Source: Paracoccus marinaquae
GTDB taxonomy: Bacteria > Pseudomonadota > Alphaproteobacteria > Rhodobacterales > Rhodobacteraceae
DNA length: 64,000 bases
Direction: 5' to 3'
Assembly (NCBI RefSeq): GCF_018860165.1
Contig: NZ_JAHKNG010000005.1
Location: 90,697-154,696 of the forward strand
Every line of letters starts with the position of its first letter. Within the stretch, counting starts at the first letter, position 1. This document shows, piece after piece, positions 8,415 through 17,030 of the stretch. Below the pieces are notes generated by a model. It ran no database searches. It worked only from the letters and a program-made list of their open reading frames with translations, and had not been told where the DNA came from. The translations under genes and the position numbers were made by a program.

Positions 8415-9356
8415 TCAGTCCAGCGGTTTCAGCCCCGCTTCGATCTGCGCCCGCCGACCCTCGAGGAAGGGCGGCAGCGACAGGCCTTCGCCCATGGTCT
8501 CGCGCGGCTCGTCCACGTCGAAGCCCGGATCGTCGGTGGCGATCTCGAACAGATTGCCCGCCGGTTCGCGGAAGTAAAGCGACCGGAAGTAATAACGCTC
8601 GACCTCGCCGGAATTGGGCAGGCGGAACTGTTGCAGCCGCTGGGCCCATTCGGTCAGTTCCGGCTTGCCGGGCACGCGGAAGGCGACGTGATGGACCGCG
8701 CCCGCGCCCTGCTGCGCGATGGGCAGGCCGGGCTGGACGGCGACATGCAGTTCCGCCGCGGCGCCGCCTTCGCCCATCTCGTAGACATGGACCTGGCCTT
8801 CGCCGTCGGGGCTGGCATAGTCGCGGACCTTGCGCATGTTCATCACCCGCGTCAGCACCGCCTCGGTCGGGCCGAGATCGGGAACCGAGATGGTGATCGG
8901 GCCGAGACCGCGGATCTGGTGCCCGGCCGGGACCGGGCTTTTCGCCCAAGGCTCGCCCACCGGCTGCGGGGCCGCGACAAGCCGCAGGCGCTGCCCCTCG
9001 GGATCCTCGAGATCGAGGCTGGCGCGGCCGTCCAGCGTGGTGATCCTGCCGGAGGACACGCCCAGATCGGCCAGCCGCCCGGCCCAGTAGTCAAGGCTGT
9101 CCTCGGCCACGCGCAGCCCGGTGCGGCTGATCGAACGGGTGCCGCGCCGTTCGTGCCCCACCGGCCAGTCGAAGAAGGTGATGTCGGTGCCGGGCGAGCC
9201 GGCGCCATCGGCGAAGAACAGGTGATAGGCCGAGGTGTCGTCCTGGTTCACCGTCTTCTTGACCCGGCGCAGGCCCAGCGTTTCCGTGTAGAAGCGGTTG
9301 TTGCCCGGAGCATTGGCGGTGATCGCCGTCAGGTGGTGAATTCCGGTCAGCTGCAT
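8415..9356 (-). CDS. Ring-cleaving dioxygenase of the VOC superfamily, MhqO-like
   Basis: A 313-residue protein with two VOC halves. The N-terminus GIHHLTAITANAPGNNRFYT and the second-half motifs VHHVAFRV and YFREPAGNLFEIATDDPGF are typical of the MhqO/MhqE (LinE-like hydroquinone dioxygenase) group. The metal-binding triad would be the two His and the Glu in these motifs. The start at 9356 has an AAAGGAGCCGC upstream; longer starts are unsupported. It opens a minus-strand run with the FMN reductase and a LysR gene, and is divergent from a second LysR gene. The inferred role is oxidative cleavage of hydroquinone or catechol-like compounds. Confidence 0.9.
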   Translation of the reverse strand: MQLTGIHHLTAITANAPGNNRFYTETLGLRRVKKTVNQDDTSAYHLFFADGAGSPGTDITFFDWPVGHERRGTRSISRTGLRVAEDSLDYWAGRLADLGVSSGRITTLDGRASLDLEDPEGQRLRLVAAPQPVGEPWAKSPVPAGHQIRGLGPITISVPDLGPTEAVLTRVMNMRKVRDYASPDGEGQVHVYEMGEGGAAAELHVAVQPGLPIAQQGAGAVHHVAFRVPGKPELTEWAQRLQQFRLPNSGEVERYYFRSLYFREPAGNLFEIATDDPGFDVDEPRETMGEGLSLPPFLEGRRAQIEAGLKPLD

Positions 9357-9391
9357 GATGCGGCTCCTTTTCCTAGCGTTGAGCGCAATAT

Positions 9392-9405
9392 GGCGCCTTT
9401 GCGCC
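9392..9405. promoter_or_regulatory. Candidate LysR operator in the divergent intergenic region
   Basis: A perfect dyad GGCGC-CTTT-GCGCC lies between the start codons at 9356 and 9482; an overlapping GCGCAATATGGCGC lies just before it. Position between a LysR gene and its divergent neighbour is the classic operator site. No binding data are implied. Confidence 0.35.
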
Positions 9406-9481
9406 GTTCGGGGCACCCGGTCCCGAGGCAAAGCGGGGTTCGGTGATTGCGAACGGCGGCGCGCGCGCTATTCTTCCCGGC

Positions 9482-10384
9482 ATGGGCTGGACGATCACCG
9501 ATATCGAGACCTTTCTGGCGGTGCTGGATGCGGGCAGCATCTCGGGTGCGGCGGCCCGGTCCGATCTGTCGAAATCCGTGGTCAGCAAGCGGATCAGCGA
9601 TTTCGAGGCGGCGCTTGGCGTGCCGCTGTTCAGCCGCCATGCCGGCCGTATCGCGGCCACCGACAACGCCCATGCGCTGGCCGAGCGGCTGCGCCCGGCG
9701 CTGGCCGAACTGGTGGCGGCGACCGAAAGCCTGGGCGGCCCCGAGATCGGGCTGCGCGGCCGGCTGGCGGTTGCCGCGCCGATGAGCTTTGGCATCCGCC
9801 ATCTGGGACCGGTCATCGCCGGCTTCGCCCGCGCCCATCCGGGGCTGGAGATCGTGCTGGACTATGACGACCAGCTGACCGACCTGGGCCGCACGGGTTT
9901 CGATGTCGCCCTGCGGATCGGGCATCTGAAGGACAGCAACCTGATGGCGCGGCGGCTGTGCGAGGATCCGCACACGCTGGTCGCAAGCCCCGATTATCTG
10001 GCCATGCACGGGCAAATCGCCTCGCCCGCCGACTTGGGTGGCCATGAGGTGATCGGCTATCTGAACGCCCGGCTGGGCGAGACCTGGCCCTTCGGCCCCG
10101 GCATCGCCGCGCCGCGTCCGGGCCGCGTCACCGCGAATAATGGCGAGGCGATGCGCGATCTGGCCATCGGCGGGTTGGGGCTGGCGCTGCTGCCGCTGTT
10201 CATCGTCCATGACGCGCTGCGCGACGGGCGGCTGGTGCGGTTGCTGCCCGACCTGCCGCAGCGGGCGCTGCCGGTCAGCGTGGTCTGGCCGCCGATCCGG
10301 CCGATGCCGCGCAAGACTCGCCTGTTCGTCGACCATGTCGCCAATGCCTTCGCCGAACAACCACCCTGGCAGGCGGGGATGTAG
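9482..10384 (+). CDS. LysR-family transcriptional regulator
   Basis: A protein of 300 residues from the ATG at 9482. The helix-turn-helix is FLAVLDAGSISGAAARSDLS, then KSVVSKRISDFEAALGVPLF, followed by a CrgA-like effector domain. A GTG at 9443 would add 13 residues; the ATG gives the usual short family N-terminus and is preferred, though neither has a strong ribosome-binding site. It is transcribed away from the MhqO-like dioxygenase, with about 125 bases between the starts, and probably controls it. Confidence 0.9.
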   Translation: MGWTITDIETFLAVLDAGSISGAAARSDLSKSVVSKRISDFEAALGVPLFSRHAGRIAATDNAHALAERLRPALAELVAATESLGGPEIGLRGRLAVAAPMSFGIRHLGPVIAGFARAHPGLEIVLDYDDQLTDLGRTGFDVALRIGHLKDSNLMARRLCEDPHTLVASPDYLAMHGQIASPADLGGHEVIGYLNARLGETWPFGPGIAAPRPGRVTANNGEAMRDLAIGGLGLALLPLFIVHDALRDGRLVRLLPDLPQRALPVSVVWPPIRPMPRKTRLFVDHVANAFAEQPPWQAGM

Positions 10385-10515
10385 CTCCGCGCGCTGCGGG
10401 GCGATTGGCTTGCCCCGCAATCGCCGCCGGCATCGGGGCCGGGGAAGGGGCGACAGCGTCTTTCAGGGCCATCGGCGCCTGCCCGGGAAGGCCGAGGGGG
10501 AACTCTGGCGCGCAT

Positions 10516-10559
10516 CATGGTTTTCGTACTGACGAGTCGGATTTCTCCGGAAAACCATG
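10516..10559. repeat. Perfect 10-base inverted repeat with 24-base spacer
   Basis: Arms CATGGTTTTC (10516-10525) and GAAAACCATG (10550-10559) are exact complements. No T-run follows. It could be an operator pair, an RNA hairpin or a trace of a mobile element. Confidence 0.6.
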
Positions 10560-10585
10560 CATCGATAGGTAAATAAGCGCGAAAA

Positions 10586-10599
10586 GATAGACGTCTATC
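10586..10599. promoter_or_regulatory. 14-base perfect palindrome, candidate operator
   Basis: GATAGACGTCTATC is its own reverse complement. It lies about 150 bases upstream of the GTG start at 10748, in less GC-rich DNA, and is a plausible site for a dimeric regulator of unknown identity. Confidence 0.45.
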
Positions 10600-10747
10600 G
10601 CGGGAAAACTCTACATCTGCCGGCTTTCGCTGCACAGGGCGGGAATGTCGCTGATGCGGGACGAAGCTGCCGTTGCGAACTTTAGGACGGAAACCTATTC
10701 AGATCATTTGAACGTATGAGCATGGCCCAAGTATCAGAGGGGTGATC

Positions 10748-11179
10748 GTGAGATACTTTTCAAGAGGAGTGATGTTGGCTGTTTTGATAGCTACTCCAGC
10801 TTCCTCTCAGGAAGACGCCCGCGGGAGGATTTGGGACGGATCCCAGCCAACTCGCGATATGATTACGGTAAGCATGTTGGCACGGTGCACTGGAATGTTC
10901 GATGCAATGGCCGAGCATCATCTGAAGACAGGCGACGCAGATGGGATCGGTGCCCAGGAAAGACATAACAAGGAAATCCGGCGATGGGCTACTCGAAGTG
11001 ATGCTCCTCCCATTGAGGTTCTGGAGAGCGAGCGCGCGATCGGCTACGCGCGGTTTGCAGGCATCTTCGAAGAGGTGCTTGCTGCCGATCCTTCGAGTGC
11101 TCTTCCGTCGAACTTCATGATGTCGATGGGGTTCTGCGGCAGCGTGCATGATGCGCTCGATTCGAAGGCTTCCCGATAA
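10748..11179 (+). CDS. Hypothetical secreted protein
   Basis: A predicted protein of 143 residues that I do not recognise. The N-terminus (MRYFSRGVMLAVLIATPASS) looks like a Sec signal peptide with cleavage near ASSQ-ED, so the product is probably periplasmic. The mature part is helical and mixed-charge, with two cysteines (ARCTGMFD and MGFCGSVHD) that could form a disulfide. The GTG at 10748 has AGAGGGG upstream at good spacing; a GTG at 10742 is also possible. Codon use is less GC-biased than the neighbours, suggesting recent acquisition. No partner gene is evident. Confidence 0.65.
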   Translation: MRYFSRGVMLAVLIATPASSQEDARGRIWDGSQPTRDMITVSMLARCTGMFDAMAEHHLKTGDADGIGAQERHNKEIRRWATRSDAPPIEVLESERAIGYARFAGIFEEVLAADPSSALPSNFMMSMGFCGSVHDALDSKASR

Positions 11180-11643
11180 AGGGTGGACCAGCTACGCCGA
11201 GCAGGGCTGACCGCTAGGCGGCAGTGGAGCAATCCACCTCTGGCACCGCAGATCCTGAACGGCAGCTTTGGGCCGATTCTGTTGAAAAACTCGGGCCAGC
11301 CCGAAATCAGCTACCAGGTGGGCGATCTGAAGCGGCAGGAAAACAACATATGGTAGCTTGAATGGGTTTCCGCAGAGTTTTTCAACGAAATCGGCTCGAA
11401 CCGGGCATTCGTCGTATGTTTCATGAACGGCGGGTTCCGGGCGGCCTTGGAGCCAATACGGCAATTATGGTGTTCAAAGGCGGGAACTATGCTGCATCGC
11501 ACAGGAACTGGTCGGGGATGGCAGGTTCAGCCATGGCCGGCGGACGGCGCGATGCCTTTGCGGATGGTCGCGGCCCATAGCAATAATGGGCTGCCTCCCG
11601 CCTCGGGCTGAGGTAAGCAGGGCCAAGCCGGGGAGGGAACACC
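11180..11643. other. Non-coding accessory stretch holding a possible MITE or IS remnant
   Basis: About 460 bases without a convincing gene. Short open frames are present on both strands but lack good start signals and have no recognisable domains. The interior carries an inverted-repeat element (11272-11395) annotated separately. Confidence 0.5.
11272..11395. mobile_element. Candidate MITE or IS remnant with 21-base terminal inverted repeats
   Basis: The left arm (11272-11292) begins GCCGATTCTGTTG and the right arm (11375-11395) begins GAGTTTTTCAAC. The arms match at 19 of 21 positions as inverted repeats, bounding a 124-base element too short for a transposase. The CTGTTGAAAAACTC core resembles the ends of some proteobacterial insertion sequences, but I cannot name a family. 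No clear target duplication was identified. Confidence 0.5.
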
Positions 11644-11826
11644 ATGCTGGTTGATCCGAATGCGCCGTTTTTCCGCCCGCTCTGGGTGCGGGTGCTTTGT
11701 GTGGTGCTGCCGCTTGGCTGGGCCGGGGTCGAGATGGCGAATGACAGCCCGTTCTGGGCGGTCCTGTTCGGCGCCGCCGGCATTTATCTGGGATATGAGC
11801 TGTTCATCCGCCGCAAGGGCGGATGA
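11644..11826 (+). CDS. Small membrane protein, DUF3329-like
   Basis: A 60-residue protein with two predicted membrane segments (about residues 14-30 and 36-53) and a basic C-terminus (FIRRKGG). The N-terminus (DPNAPFFRPLWVRVLCVVLP) resembles small DUF3329 proteins of Rhodobacterales as I remember them. GGGGAGGGAACACC precedes the ATG. The stop lies six bases from the end of the convergent alpha-glucosidase gene. Function is unknown. Confidence 0.75.
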   Translation: MLVDPNAPFFRPLWVRVLCVVLPLGWAGVEMANDSPFWAVLFGAAGIYLGYELFIRRKGG

Positions 11827-11832
11827 GGCCGA

Positions 11833-13437
11833 TCAGCAGGTGATCGCGGGGCGGCTCTCCAGCCAGGCAAAGCCATTGGCCGGCAGCGTCAGCGTGGCTT
11901 TTGCCAGACTGCCCTGCGACGGGCCGGCAAGGGCGGCCTGCCCGTCGAGTGTCAATTTCACCGGGGTCTTGCCGAGGTTGAAGAGGCAGGTCAGCACCTC
12001 GCCCTCATGGCTGCGGCGGAAGGCAAGGACCGGCTCGGGCAGATCGAGGAACTCGGTCCCGCCCCAACGCAATGCGGGCTGCGCCTTGCGGAAGGCCAGC
12101 GTGGCGCGATAGGCGGCCAGCACGCTGCCCTTGTCGGCCTGCTGGGTCGAGACGGCGCGGGCGGCCTGCGGCGGCTTTACCGGCAGCCAAGGCGTGCCGG
12201 TGGTGAAGCCGGCATGCGGGGCGCCGGCCTCCCAGACCATCGGCGTGCGGCAGCCGTCGCGGCCCCGGACCTCGGGCCAGAAGCGCAGTGCCGGCGGATC
12301 GGTCAGTTCGGCATAGATCAGTTCGGTTTCGGTCTGGCCCAGTTCTTCGCCCTGATAGAGGCAGATCGTGCCGGGAAACGAGGCCAGCATGGCAATCGCC
12401 TGCCGGGCCAGCGCGTCCGGGTCCGCGGCATGCTCCGACCAGCGGCTGGCATGGCGGATCACGTCATGGTTGGAAAAGCTCCAGCAAGCATGGCCGTCCG
12501 GGGCGCCGTCATGGACGCCCTCGATCGTCTTGCGGAAATGCGCCGCGGTGAAGTCCCGGCTCAGCATCTCGAAGCTGTAGCACATGTGCAGCCGGTCGCC
12601 GCCCTCGGTATAATCGGCCATGATGCGGATCGCGGTGTCGCCCTGATCGCCGACCTCGCCGACCATCATCCGCTCGGGGTAGCTGTCGGTCAGCTGCCGC
12701 AGCCGTTTCAGGAAGCCGATATTCTCGGGGCGGTTCTTCGAGAACCGGTGTTTCTGGAAACCATAGGTTTCCGGCCCGTCATGGTCGGGATTGGGCGGGT
12801 TGTCGCGCAGCTTGTCGTCGTGGAAATAGTAGTTGACCGTATCCAGCCGAAAGCCGTCCACGCCGCGATCCAGCCAGAAGCGCATGGTCGCCAGCAGCGC
12901 ATCCTGCACCGGCCTGTGGTGAAAGTTCAGGTCCGGCTGCTCGATCAGGAAATTGTGCAGGTAATACTGGCGCCGGCGCGGCTCCCATTCCCAGGCCGGC
13001 CCGCCGAAGACCGAGGGCCAGTTCGTCGGCGGCGTGCCGTCGGGCTTCGGATCGGCCCAGACATACCAGTCGGCCTTAAGGTTGCTGCGGTCACGGCGCG
13101 ATTCCTCGAACCAGTCGTGCCGGTCGCTGGTATGGCTGATGACCTGATCGATGATCACCTTCAGGCCCAGGGCATGGGCGCGGGCGACCAGCGCGTCGAA
13201 ATCCGCAAGCGTGCCGAACAGCGGGTCGATCCCGGTATAGTCGGACACGTCGTAACCCATGTCCTTCATCGGCGAGGTGAAGATCGGCGACAGCCAGATC
13301 GCATCCGCCCCGAGGGCCGCGACATGATCCAGCCGCCCTGTGATGCCCCGCAGATCGCCGATCCCGTCGCCGTCGCTGTCCTGAAAGCTGCGGGGATAGA
13401 TCTGGTAGATCACCGCGTCGCGCCACCATTCCGTCAT
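11833..13437 (-). CDS. GH13 alpha-glucosidase / oligo-1,6-glucosidase type
   Basis: A 534-residue cytoplasmic GH13 enzyme starting MTEWWRDAVIYQIYPRSFQD. Conserved regions are VIIDQVISHTSD (region I), GFRLDTVNYYFHD with the catalytic nucleophile Asp (region II), MMVGEVGD with the acid/base Glu (region III) and FSNHDVIRHASRW (region IV). A C-terminal beta domain follows. The upstream extension of the frame to 13695 overlaps glgB and is not real; the ATG at 13437 has AGGACGCG upstream. It is divergent from the glycogen operon and is likely to hydrolyse malto- or isomalto-oligosaccharides, for example those released by debranching. Exact linkage preference cannot be read from the sequence. Confidence 0.92.
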   Translation of the reverse strand: MTEWWRDAVIYQIYPRSFQDSDGDGIGDLRGITGRLDHVAALGADAIWLSPIFTSPMKDMGYDVSDYTGIDPLFGTLADFDALVARAHALGLKVIIDQVISHTSDRHDWFEESRRDRSNLKADWYVWADPKPDGTPPTNWPSVFGGPAWEWEPRRRQYYLHNFLIEQPDLNFHHRPVQDALLATMRFWLDRGVDGFRLDTVNYYFHDDKLRDNPPNPDHDGPETYGFQKHRFSKNRPENIGFLKRLRQLTDSYPERMMVGEVGDQGDTAIRIMADYTEGGDRLHMCYSFEMLSRDFTAAHFRKTIEGVHDGAPDGHACWSFSNHDVIRHASRWSEHAADPDALARQAIAMLASFPGTICLYQGEELGQTETELIYAELTDPPALRFWPEVRGRDGCRTPMVWEAGAPHAGFTTGTPWLPVKPPQAARAVSTQQADKGSVLAAYRATLAFRKAQPALRWGGTEFLDLPEPVLAFRRSHEGEVLTCLFNLGKTPVKLTLDGQAALAGPSQGSLAKATLTLPANGFAWLESRPAITC

Positions 13438-13552
13438 CGCGTCCTGCCCTTCCCGCCGAAGATTCGCCCCTGCCTGCGGTGGACTATAGCCGTGCAGGCA
13501 AAGAAATGTTAGCGTTAACTCAAGCGTTGCCCGAATCTGTTGAAGGGGTAGA

Positions 13553-15748
13553 GTGGGACCGATGGGACAGCCGGGCAATCCATTGCATCTTCTGCCGGAC
13601 GATCTGGCGCGGCTGCGCGAGGGGCGGTGCGATGACCCGTTCCGGATCCTCGGGCCGCACCCGTCCGGCGGCGGGGTCGGGGTGACGGTCTTCATGCCCG
13701 GCGCGGCCGGGGTCAGCGCGCTGACCGAAGAGGGCGAACTGCCGCTGGCGCGGATCGCCGATGACCTCTTTTCCGGCCGGATCGGCGCCGGCCCCTACCG
13801 GCTGAAGGTGCGCTCGGGCGGTGGCGAGGAACGGGAGTTCGAGGATCCCTATCGTTTCGGCCCGGTGCTGGGCGATATCGACCTGCACCTGATCGGCGAG
13901 GGCACGCACCGGCAGCTGTGGCAGGCACTGGGCGCGCATGTGCTGGCGCATGAGGGCGTGGCCGGCACGCATTTCGCCGTCTGGGCGCCGAATGCGCGCC
14001 GGGTTTCGGTCGTGGGGGCGTTCAACGGCTGGGACGGGCGCCGTCATCCGATGCGGCGCGCCGGCGCCAGCGGCATATGGGAGATTTTCCTGCCCGGCAT
14101 CGGCGAGGGCGCGCTTTACAAGTTCGAGATCCTCGGCGCCGACGGCACGGTGATGCAGAAGGCCGACCCGGTCGGCTTCGGCAGCCAGCACCCGCCGGAA
14201 AAGGCCAGCATGGTGCGCGACATATCGGGCTATGGCTGGCACGATGGCGCCTGGATGGACAGCCGCGCCACGGCCCAAGACCGCCGCGCGCCGATCAGCA
14301 TCTACGAGGTGCATCTGGGCAGCTGGCGCCGGCGGCTGGACCAGCAGGGCCGGCCGCTGTCCTACCGGGAACTGGCCCGCGATCTGGTCGCCTATGCCAA
14401 GGACATGGGCTTCACCCATCTGGAACTGCTGCCGGTCAGCGAATTTCCCTTCGACGGCTCATGGGGCTATCAGCCGGTGGGGCTGTTCGCGCCGACGATC
14501 CGTTTCGGCCCGCCGCATGAATTCCGCGATCTGGTCGATGCCGCGCATCAGGCCGGGCTTGGCGTGCTGCTGGACTGGGTGCCTGGACATTTCCCGACCG
14601 ACGCGCATGGTCTGGCGCGGTTCGATGGCACCGCGCTTTACGAACATGCCGACGCACGCGAGGGGTTCCATCAGGACTGGAACACGCTGATCTACAATTA
14701 CGGCCGCACCGAGGTGCAGAATTTCCTGGTCGCCAACGCCCTCTACTGGCTGAAGGAATACCATGTCGACGGGCTGCGCGTCGATGCGGTGGCCTCGATG
14801 CTCTACCGCGACTATTCGCGCAGCGAGGGCGAGTGGATACCCAACCGCGATGGCGGGCGCGAGAATTACGAGGCCATCGCCTTCCTGCAGAACATGAATG
14901 TCGCCACCTATGACGAGGTGCCCGGCATCATGACCGTGGCCGAGGAAAGCACCTCGTTCCCGAAGGTCTCGGCGCCGGTCGATGCTGGCGGGCTTGGCTT
15001 CGGCTTCAAGTGGAACATGGGCTGGATGAACGACACGCTGCGCTATATCAGCCGCGATCCGGTGCATCGCAAATACCATCACGACCTGATGACTTTCGGG
15101 CTGATCTATGCGTTTTCGGAAAACTTCATCCTGCCGATCAGCCATGACGAGGTGGTTCACGGCAAGGGCTCGATGCTGCGCAAGATGCCGGGCGACGACT
15201 GGCAGCAATTCGCGAACCTGCGCGCCTATTACGGCTTCATGTGGGGCCAACCGGGCAAGAAGCTGCTGTTCATGGGCTGCGAATGGGGGCAGCCCGAGGA
15301 ATGGAACCACAATGGCGAACTGAACTGGCCCGCCGCCCAACAGCCGATGCACCGGGGCGTGCAGGCGCTGGTGCGCGACCTGAACCGGCTCTACCGCCAG
15401 ACGCCGGCCCTGCATGTCGGGGATTGCGATGCCGGGGGCTTCCAGTGGATCGCCACCGATGCCGCGCAATCCACCTATGCCTGGATCCGGCGCGGCGAGG
15501 CGGGGGATGCGCCGGTGGTGGTTGCCTGCAACTTCACGCCGGTGCCGCGGCCGGGCTTCCGCCTCGGCGTGCCGCAGACCGGGCGCTGGCGCGAGGCGAT
15601 CAATACCGACGCCGCGATCTATGGCGGCAGCGGCATGGGCAATCTCGGCGGGGTCGAGGCCGACGGCCCGCCGCAGGACGGCCAGCCCGCCTCGATGGCG
15701 ATCACCCTGCCGCCGCTGTCGGTCGTGATGTTCACGGCAGAAACCTGA
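13553..15748 (+). CDS. glgB: 1,4-alpha-glucan branching enzyme
   Basis: A 731-residue GH13 branching enzyme, the first gene of the glycogen operon. It has an N-terminal CBM48 region ([20 protein letters not shown]), then the catalytic barrel with [27 protein letters not shown] (nucleophile Asp), MTVAEEST (acid/base Glu) and [16 protein letters not shown]. It forms alpha-1,6 branches in glycogen. The GTG at 13553 lies four bases after AAGGGG; the ATG at 13562, with a 13-base spacing, is the alternative start. It is divergent from the alpha-glucosidase gene across a 115-base promoter region, and glgC follows 22 bases downstream. Confidence 0.96.
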   Translation: MGPMGQPGNPLHLLPDDLARLREGRCDDPFRILGPHPSGGGVGVTVFMPGAAGVSALTEEGELPLARIADDLFSGRIGAGPYRLKVRSGGGEEREFEDPYRFGPVLGDIDLHLIGEGTHRQLWQALGAHVLAHEGVAGTHFAVWAPNARRVSVVGAFNGWDGRRHPMRRAGASGIWEIFLPGIGEGALYKFEILGADGTVMQKADPVGFGSQHPPEKASMVRDISGYGWHDGAWMDSRATAQDRRAPISIYEVHLGSWRRRLDQQGRPLSYRELARDLVAYAKDMGFTHLELLPVSEFPFDGSWGYQPVGLFAPTIRFGPPHEFRDLVDAAHQAGLGVLLDWVPGHFPTDAHGLARFDGTALYEHADAREGFHQDWNTLIYNYGRTEVQNFLVANALYWLKEYHVDGLRVDAVASMLYRDYSRSEGEWIPNRDGGRENYEAIAFLQNMNVATYDEVPGIMTVAEESTSFPKVSAPVDAGGLGFGFKWNMGWMNDTLRYISRDPVHRKYHHDLMTFGLIYAFSENFILPISHDEVVHGKGSMLRKMPGDDWQQFANLRAYYGFMWGQPGKKLLFMGCEWGQPEEWNHNGELNWPAAQQPMHRGVQALVRDLNRLYRQTPALHVGDCDAGGFQWIATDAAQSTYAWIRRGEAGDAPVVVACNFTPVPRPGFRLGVPQTGRWREAINTDAAIYGGSGMGNLGGVEADGPPQDGQPASMAITLPPLSVVMFTAET

Positions 15749-15770
15749 CTTTCCCAGAAAGGAACCCGCA

Positions 15771-17030
15771 ATGGTCGAAGCCAACAGACTGAGCCGACGG
15801 GCCATGGCCTTCGTGCTGGCCGGAGGGCGCGGCAGCCGCCTGAAGGAACTGACCGACAAGCGCGTCAAGCCGGCCGTCTATTTCGGCGGCAAGACCCGGA
15901 TCATCGATTTCGCGCTGTCCAACGCGATGAATTCCGGCATCCGCAAGATGGCCGTCGCCACCCAGTACAAGGCGCACAGCCTGATCCGCCATTGCCAGCG
16001 CGGCTGGAACTTCTTCCGGGCCGAGCGCAACGAATTCCTCGATATCCTGCCCGCCAGCCAGCGCCTGTCCGAGGAACACTGGTATCGCGGCACCGCCGAT
16101 GCGGTGGCCCAGAATATCGACATCGTCGACAGCTACGGCGTCGATTTCATCGTCATCCTGGCCGGCGACCACATCTACAAGATGGATTACGAGATCATGC
16201 TGCGCGAGCATGCCGAAAGTGGCGCCGACGTGACCGTGGGCTGCCTGACCGTGCCGCGCGCCGAGGCTTCGGCCTTCGGGGTGATGGCGGTGGACGATTC
16301 GGGCCGGATCACCTCGTTTCTGGAAAAGCCAAAGGATCCGCCCGCCATGCCCGGCGATCCCGACAAGGCGCTGGCCTCGATGGGCATCTATGTCTTCAAC
16401 TGGGCCTTCCTGCGCGACCTGCTGCGGCGCGATGCGGCGGATGCGAATTCCAGCCATGATTTCGGCAACGACCTGATCCCGGCGATCGTGCGCGACGGCA
16501 AGGCGATGGCGCATCGTTTCGACACTTCCTGCGTGCGCAGCAAGGGCGCGCCGCCCTACTGGAAGGATGTCGGCACCGTCGATGCCTTCTGGCAGGCGAA
16601 TATCGACCTGACCGATTTCACGCCCGAGCTGAACCTGTGGGATCAGGACTGGCCGATCTGGACCTATTCCGAAAGCGCGCCGCCGGCGAAATTCATCCAT
16701 GACGAGAAGGATCGCCGCGGCTCGGCCGTCTCGTCGATGGTCTCGGGCGGCTGCATCATCTCGGGGACCGAGATCCGCAACTCGCTGCTGTTCACGCAGG
16801 TCCATACCAATTCCTACGCCACGCTGGATCATGTCGTGGCGCTGCCCTATGTCACGGTGAACCGCCGGGCGCGGCTGAAGAACGCGGTGATCGACCGCGG
16901 CGTGGTCATCCCCGAGGGGCTGGTGGTGGGCGAGGACCCGCAGGAGGACGGTAAATGGTTCCGCGTCAGCGAGGGCGGCGTGACCCTGATTACCCAGGAC
17001 ATGCTGAACCGGCGGGCGGCCGGCCTGTGA
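15771..17030 (+). CDS. glgC: Glucose-1-phosphate adenylyltransferase
   Basis: A 419-residue ADP-glucose pyrophosphorylase, the committed step of glycogen synthesis. The N-terminal nucleotidyl-transferase domain has the signature [20 protein letters not shown] and the allosteric and substrate-site regions [19 protein letters not shown] and [13 protein letters not shown]. The C-terminal left-handed beta-helix contains [17 protein letters not shown]. Length is typical. AAAGGAACCC precedes the ATG. The stop codon overlaps the start of glgA by one base (TGATG), indicating translational coupling. Confidence 0.97.
   Translation: MVEANRLSRRAMAFVLAGGRGSRLKELTDKRVKPAVYFGGKTRIIDFALSNAMNSGIRKMAVATQYKAHSLIRHCQRGWNFFRAERNEFLDILPASQRLSEEHWYRGTADAVAQNIDIVDSYGVDFIVILAGDHIYKMDYEIMLREHAESGADVTVGCLTVPRAEASAFGVMAVDDSGRITSFLEKPKDPPAMPGDPDKALASMGIYVFNWAFLRDLLRRDAADANSSHDFGNDLIPAIVRDGKAMAHRFDTSCVRSKGAPPYWKDVGTVDAFWQANIDLTDFTPELNLWDQDWPIWTYSESAPPAKFIHDEKDRRGSAVSSMVSGGCIISGTEIRNSLLFTQVHTNSYATLDHVVALPYVTVNRRARLKNAVIDRGVVIPEGLVVGEDPQEDGKWFRVSEGGVTLITQDMLNRRAAGL

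Larger units (their letters stand above)
10385..10747. other. Intergenic region with symmetric elements, no gene seen
   Basis: This 360-base stretch changes from typical GC-rich DNA to a less GC-rich segment after about 10510. No convincing coding frame was found. It contains an inverted repeat (10516-10559) and a perfect palindrome (10586-10599), annotated separately. It precedes an unknown secreted protein and probably contains its promoter. Confidence 0.6.

Noticed and set aside
6530..8896. Long open frame (788 codons) antisense across DoxX, LysR, FMN reductase and dioxygenase genes
   Set aside because: It spans several well-supported genes on the other strand and carries no recognisable domain.
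11192..11464. 90-codon minus-strand frame over the possible MITE
   Set aside because: It crosses both inverted repeats, has no ribosome-binding site and no recognisable domain.
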